This document shows, in pieces, positions 60,506 to 64,000 of a stretch of DNA of 64,000 nt. Source of the stretch: Streptomyces lunaelactis (GTDB lineage Bacteria; Actinomycetota; Actinomycetes; Streptomycetales; Streptomycetaceae); NCBI RefSeq assembly GCF_003054555.1, contig NZ_CP026304.1:3782001-3846000 (forward strand), read 5' to 3'. A model generated the notes under the pieces. The model was not told where the DNA came from. It worked only from the letters and a program-made list of their open reading frames with translations, and searched no databases. Position 1 is the stretch's first letter. The number at the start of each line of letters is the position of its first letter. Made by a program: the position numbers and the translations under genes.

Positions 60506-61378
60506 CTAATCCGAGCCGGCAAGGCTCTGCGGCGGGTCCAGGGAGCGCCGCGCCCGGCTGATCACACGATGCGCCTCGGGCCCGTGGACGGCAGACTCCC
60601 GGAGTGTGTCCCACACCCGCTGGTAGAGGGCGATGCTCTCCGCATCGTCCAACCACAGCTCCGCGTGCCAGTCCTCGGTGATGGCCAATCTGTCGTCCAG
60701 TATCCAGAAGCCGTTGGCAGGGGGAATCTTCAGCGGTGCGGACAGGGGGACGATCATCAACTTCACCGTGTCCAGACCGATCAGCCCGGCCAGCCTGTCG
60801 AGCTGTGCCGCAAGCACGGAAGGCGGACAGATCACGGAACGCAGCGCCGCCTCCGAGACGAGCACCTCGAACCGCTTGCCCGGGTCGTAAAGGAATTCCT
60901 GCCGCCGCAGTCGGCCGCGCACGGCCTCTTCGGTATCGCGTTCCGACTGCATCAACTGGGCATACCGTGTGAAGACCGCGCGCGCGTAGTCCGCGGTCTG
61001 CAAGACGCCGGGGATCATCGCGCTCTCCCACACCCGGGTCACCGTGGTGCGGGCCGACTCCGCGTACCACGTGTCCTGTACCGGCCGGTGTCCGGACGCC
61101 AGCTGCCGACGCCAGGAGCGGATGTGCGACTCAAAGCCTCGCAGCCGCGCCAGCAACTCACCCTCGATGTCGGGCTGTCCGGTGGCCACTGCCCATTGCG
61201 CCAGATCTTCGGGCGCGGCGGTCTGCTGGCCGAGTTCCAGCTTGGAGACCTTGGACTGCGCCCAGCCCAGCCGCGAAGCCAGCTGCGTTCCGGTGAGCCG
61301 GCCACCGGGAGAGGACAGGCGGAGCTCACGAAGCCGCGCTCCGAGCGCCACTCTCGCCTGCTGGTAGTCGGTACTCAC
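60506..61378 (-). CDS. XRE-family regulator with DUF5753
   Basis: A 290-residue protein. The HTH is near 20-70 (GTQLASRLGWAQSKVSKLELG), and DUF5753 (about 100-275) includes WYAESARTTVTRVWESAMIPGVLQTADYARAVF. It is co-oriented with a DUF6879 gene 14 bases upstream, a pairing common in Streptomyces in place of DUF397. It probably acts as a transcription regulator with a small-protein partner. Confidence 0.8.
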   Translation of the reverse strand: MSTDYQQARVALGARLRELRLSSPGGRLTGTQLASRLGWAQSKVSKLELGQQTAAPEDLAQWAVATGQPDIEGELLARLRGFESHIRSWRRQLASGHRPVQDTWYAESARTTVTRVWESAMIPGVLQTADYARAVFTRYAQLMQSERDTEEAVRGRLRRQEFLYDPGKRFEVLVSEAALRSVICPPSVLAAQLDRLAGLIGLDTVKLMIVPLSAPLKIPPANGFWILDDRLAITEDWHAELWLDDAESIALYQRVWDTLRESAVHGPEAHRVISRARRSLDPPQSLAGSD

Positions 61379-61392
61379 CGGTCCACGCTCTC

Positions 61393-62148
61393 CTACTTCG
61401 CTGTGCGCAACTGCTCTGCGAACCGATCAGAGGGCACGGCGTGGTGCATCGCCGCGTCCCGCACCTGTGAGTACCGGACGACCTCAGCCGGCTCGGTGAT
61501 CAGCTCGACGTGCAGCAGGTTGTCGTCGCTGTCGAAAATGAGCAGGGCCACCAGCCGGGAGTCGAAGATCCAGAAGTCCTCGTTCGGCAGCCGCAGCCGC
61601 TCCGCGTCCGCCCGCCACAGGTTGCGCATGTCCTCGCCGGTGGCCGCGTTCCGCTGAGCGTTGTCCATCAGGTACAGCTGCCCCGTGGTGGGTGGGTTGT
61701 CCAGGATGCGCACCCGGCCAACGGTCTTACCCGCTCCGGTCTGACGGCGCATGTTGCTGCACCACTCGTCGTCCAGGTCCCATTCGACCGGCTCGCCCCT
61801 CACGAACTGCGCGTACGTCTCGGTCTCCGCGTCGGACCCGTATGCCCGTCGCGTTTCCAGCCTCCATGCCGTGTGCTTGAACGTCTCGAAGAGCCTGCCG
61901 AATTCGTCCACGCTGATGATCGTCGCCTGTCGCTGGGTGGCACTCTTGGGAGCCCAGTCCTCAAGCACTGCGCGCGGGACCACGATGACCTGCTCTCCCT
62001 CCGAGAGGTGCTGAAGCTGGGCAATGTCCTCGGGGTTCGTGAGCGGGGGGCCGTGCACGATGACCTCCCCCGTGTCCAGGTCTTCGTGCACGGACGGACA
62101 TCCGCCGTTGCCGGACCCGGTTCCGTTGAACCGCAGCCTGCGCGTCAT
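61393..62148 (-). CDS. DUF6879 family protein
   Basis: A 251-residue protein. The N-terminal 80 residues are of unclear type (VHEDLDTGEVIVHGPPLTNPED). A DUF6879 domain follows (about 78-245: FGRLFETFKHTAWRLETRRAYGSDAETETYAQFVRGEP, later NEDFWIFDSRLVALLIFD). The ATG follows GGGAG at the right distance. It stands upstream of, and close to, the XRE-DUF5753 gene, with which it probably forms one transcript. Confidence 0.7.
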   Translation of the reverse strand: MTRRLRFNGTGSGNGGCPSVHEDLDTGEVIVHGPPLTNPEDIAQLQHLSEGEQVIVVPRAVLEDWAPKSATQRQATIISVDEFGRLFETFKHTAWRLETRRAYGSDAETETYAQFVRGEPVEWDLDDEWCSNMRRQTGAGKTVGRVRILDNPPTTGQLYLMDNAQRNAATGEDMRNLWRADAERLRLPNEDFWIFDSRLVALLIFDSDDNLLHVELITEPAEVVRYSQVRDAAMHHAVPSDRFAEQLRTAK

Positions 62149-62310
62149 TGTCGTCTCCCTCGCGCTGAGTGGTGTCCATTCAGCATTGCCGCGTCCCACT
62201 GCCCTGGACACCGACTTCAGGAGAATACCCAGGAAAACTAAGTGAGTTGACGAGAATATTTGCGAAAACTGCATCCCTGGCCAGGTTGGTGATCCTTAGC
62301 GTTTCGGGCC

Positions 62311-62505
62311 ATGACGACCATGAGCGGGCCCGTGCACCTCAACACGCCTCTGCTGGAGCCGGCGCCAGTGGGCGGCTGCGACGTGTGCGCGGCGCTGGCC
62401 CGTCAGCGTGAGGAAAACCGCCGCACGGGCGATATGTCGGCCGTCTCGGACGCGAACATCGAGATCCGGCGGCACAGTGGTCCGGAGCACCGGCGGCGCA
62501 CGTGA
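62311..62505 (+). CDS. Small protein with a CxxC motif
   Basis: A 64-residue protein. GGCDVCAALARQREENRRTGDMSAVSD is a pattern seen in small Streptomyces proteins near XRE/DUF6879 modules. One CxxC-like pair could bind metal. It overlaps the next small gene by four bases. Confidence 0.5.
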   Translation: MTTMSGPVHLNTPLLEPAPVGGCDVCAALARQREENRRTGDMSAVSDANIEIRRHSGPEHRRRT

Positions 62506-62684
62506 CCCCGCCCGCCCCGCCGCCAGAGCAGGACGGCCCGTACACCGACTCCCCTTCGGGATGGTGGTCGGCGTACAGCGGCGCGCTGGATGTGGCCTCC
62601 GGGGTCGTCTACCTGCCTCCCACGGCCGACCTCCCCCCGTGCCCATTCCCCTGCGAGCGGTGCCGGGTACGGGGGAAGCAGTGA
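62502..62684 (+). CDS. Small hypothetical protein with C-terminal Cys cluster
   Basis: A 60-residue protein translated from a GTG inside the preceding stop (GTGA). The C-terminus PPCPFPCERCRVRGKQ has three Cys in a row of short spacings. No family is recognised; coupling to the upstream frame supports that it is real. Confidence 0.45.
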   Translation: MTPPAPPPEQDGPYTDSPSGWWSAYSGALDVASGVVYLPPTADLPPCPFPCERCRVRGKQ

Positions 62685-62779
62685 CCGAGACTTGCCTGCC
62701 CACCTGGCTGATTCGAATATTCAAAGCACAGTGGACGCACCCGAGTTGGCCTGCGGGGCACAAGCGGCCATTGCCCGCC

Positions 62780-62935
62780 GCGCGCAATCATTTGCCCGCC
62801 GGCGTGAAATCCGGCCTCGCCGGCGAAACTCAGCCCCTCCGGCGTTTGAGGAGCGGGGCTTGGGGCGGAGCCCCAACAAGGGCCCCGCCTGCGTTTGAGG
62901 CGCGGGGGTCCGGGGGCAGAGCCCCCGGGTAAGGC
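62780..62935. repeat. Intergenic GC-rich inverted repeats (second type)
   Basis: Several paired arms are present: GCCGGCG near 62784 and near 62820, GGGGCTTGGGGCGGAGCCCC near 62855-62874, and GGGGGCAGAGCCCCC near 62910. They form strong hairpins just before the leftward EF-hand gene end. They are of the REP-like kind common in Streptomyces and may act as terminators. Confidence 0.6.
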
Positions 62936-63448
62936 CTACGGCTCGGGCGTCACGTAGTACGAGGCGAACGCCGCGAGGATCTCCTCCTCCGTGATCCTGC
63001 CGTCACCGTCCGCGTCCAGCGCCTTCCCCACCTTGACCGCGAGACCGGGATCCACCCCCAGGACCCGCAGCACCCGCTCGGCCGCGGACGGGGTCACGCC
63101 CCCGCCGTCCTCGTCGGCGATGGCGATCACGGCATGGAGAAAGGGGCGGGCGATCTCGGCGAATCGCTGGGGATTGTCGCGCAGTCTCTTCACCGCACCC
63201 GTGATGAACTCCTGGCGGGTGACCCGCTGGTCCCCGTCCACATCGGCGATTCCGGCCATGCCCTGCCAGAACGCCTCCGCGCCGCTGTACAGGGCCTGGC
63301 CCTTGTCGCAGCGTGCGGCTGTGGAGAACTCGGCCAACAGTGCGGCCGCGGCCCCGCTGAAGTCCTCACGGTCGATATAGCCATTGCCGTCCTGGTCGAA
63401 GGCGGCGAAGCGGGAAGCGATCTTGCGCTCGTACTCTGCGCTGTCCAT
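62936..63448 (-). CDS. EF-hand calcium-binding protein (calerythrin-like)
   Basis: A 170-residue protein with four EF-hand positions. DQDGNGYIDREDF (about 18), DVDGDQRVTRQEF (about 68) and DADGDGRITEEEI (about 145) are complete. The third, DEDGGGVTPSAAE (about 112), is degenerate. It resembles Streptomyces and Saccharopolyspora calerythrin-type proteins that buffer calcium. The ATG at 63448 is chosen because upstream residues do not fit the family. Confidence 0.85.
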   Translation of the reverse strand: MDSAEYERKIASRFAAFDQDGNGYIDREDFSGAAAALLAEFSTAARCDKGQALYSGAEAFWQGMAGIADVDGDQRVTRQEFITGAVKRLRDNPQRFAEIARPFLHAVIAIADEDGGGVTPSAAERVLRVLGVDPGLAVKVGKALDADGDGRITEEEILAAFASYYVTPEP

Positions 63449-63508
63449 GCGGCCGAGGGTACGACTCCGGGCGCTGACGCGTGCAAGTACTGCGCCAAGT
63501 CTCCGCAA

Positions 63509-63880
63509 TTACGCGGAGAGGGGCTCCGCCTCGTCGTCGACGGCCGCGCCCGCGTCCGCGTACACCTCGAAGAGCCGGCGCACCCCGAGCGCGGCCAGGA
63601 CCCGGTTGACGTGCGAGCCGTCCCCCGCGCCCCGGGCAGGGAGTATCAGCCGCAGCCTGCCCCGGCAGGAGCGCAGCAGCCGGCGGGCGGCGATCAGCAC
63701 GCCGACGCCGCTGGAGTCGCAGAAGAGCACTTCGGAGAGGTCGAGCACGAGATCGCGGCGGCCGGCGGCGACCGCGCCATGGACGTGCTGGCGGACCACG
63801 GGCGAGGACACGAGGTCCAGCTCGCCGCGGACGTGCAGCACGGTCCACACGCCCTGCCGGGTCTCGTCCACCTTGAGCAT
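63509..63880 (-). CDS. STAS-domain anti-anti-sigma factor
   Basis: A 123-residue STAS protein. VLHVRGELDLVSSPVVRQHV (about 15-34) is followed by LVLDLSEVLFCDSSGVGVLIAARR, with the phosphorylatable DSSG Ser near 55. This type is dephosphorylated to bind RsbW-like kinases and free sigma factors. The RsbW-like genes at 4064 and 54543 are possible but unproven partners. The start is the ATG at 63880 or the GTG at 63883, behind GGAGAGG. Confidence 0.8.
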   Translation of the reverse strand: MLKVDETRQGVWTVLHVRGELDLVSSPVVRQHVHGAVAAGRRDLVLDLSEVLFCDSSGVGVLIAARRLLRSCRGRLRLILPARGAGDGSHVNRVLAALGVRRLFEVYADAGAAVDDEAEPLSA

Positions 63881-64000
63881 CACGACCGGACCTCTCCTCC
63901 TGCCGATCCGGGGACGCGGCTGCCGACAAGCGGCCGCGAAGATCCGGAAGCTGTGGTTCCTTCGCGACTGCCCCGCCGCCCTCCCATGAAACACGATGCT

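Overview
The window is high-GC actinobacterial DNA, almost certainly from a Streptomyces chromosome. It carries a recognisable afsR-afsS-afsK regulatory locus, whiJ-type XRE/DUF397/anti-sigma modules, a HelR-type RNA polymerase motor with a rifamycin-associated element, F420-dependent luciferase-like enzymes, GTG and TTG starts and typical intergenic Streptomyces repeats. No rRNA, tRNA, CRISPR array or intact insertion sequence was seen.

Left part (1-14.7 kb): a frameshifted replication-type HTH gene runs off the left edge. It is followed by a scarred zone with a transposase fragment and a 5'-truncated GNAT gene. Next comes helR, preceded by a relic of a glycosyltransferase start and a 19-bp rifamycin-associated element. 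Then follow a whiJ-like triad (ATPase, XRE, DUF397), an F420-type oxidoreductase, a small Lys-rich membrane protein, a Tat-exported PHP phosphoesterase, a small overlapping gene pair of toxin-antitoxin layout, and an apparent D-amino-acylase/aldehyde dehydrogenase/APC permease group.

Middle (14.7-35.7 kb): this holds the global antibiotic regulators AfsR (SARP-NB-ARC-TPR), AfsS (tiny repeat protein) and AfsK (Ser/Thr kinase with a beta-propeller), plus a two-domain VOC protein and a TetR gene beside afsK. Catabolic genes are interleaved here: two LLM oxidoreductases, SDR, amidohydrolase, acyl-CoA ligase, thiolase-like lipid-transfer protein, DUF35 protein and enoyl-CoA hydratase.

Right part (36-60.4 kb): more of the same catabolic set. 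It includes three acyl-CoA dehydrogenase loci (four genes), a second Ltp-like protein and DUF35 protein, DoxX, a flavin monooxygenase, an ADP-forming acyl-CoA synthetase, a second hydratase, a flavin reductase, zinc alcohol dehydrogenase, SDR, a cyclase-family hydrolase, a second amidohydrolase and a second acyl-CoA ligase. House-keeping or accessory genes lie between them (HigBA, MFS, GlxA regulator, PNPOx, DUF1801). The far right holds an XRE/DUF6879 pair with two tiny ORFs, an EF-hand protein and a STAS anti-anti-sigma factor.

The main discovery is a 17-bp palindrome, consensus TCTGACGNNNCGTCAGA. It occurs at 15 positions plus one degenerate copy, all beside starts of the catabolic genes between 15.8 and 58.9 kb, and was not found before the unrelated genes. 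It defines one dispersed regulon of about 22 genes for acyl-CoA-type degradation of an unknown substrate. The enzyme set resembles steroid side-chain removal (CoA ligase, paired acyl-CoA dehydrogenases, hydratase, Ltp/DUF35 retro-aldolase), but no steroid-ring enzymes are present. The regulon is physically threaded around AfsK/AfsR/AfsS. The TetR gene beside afsK is the best in-window candidate for its repressor, although this is inference.
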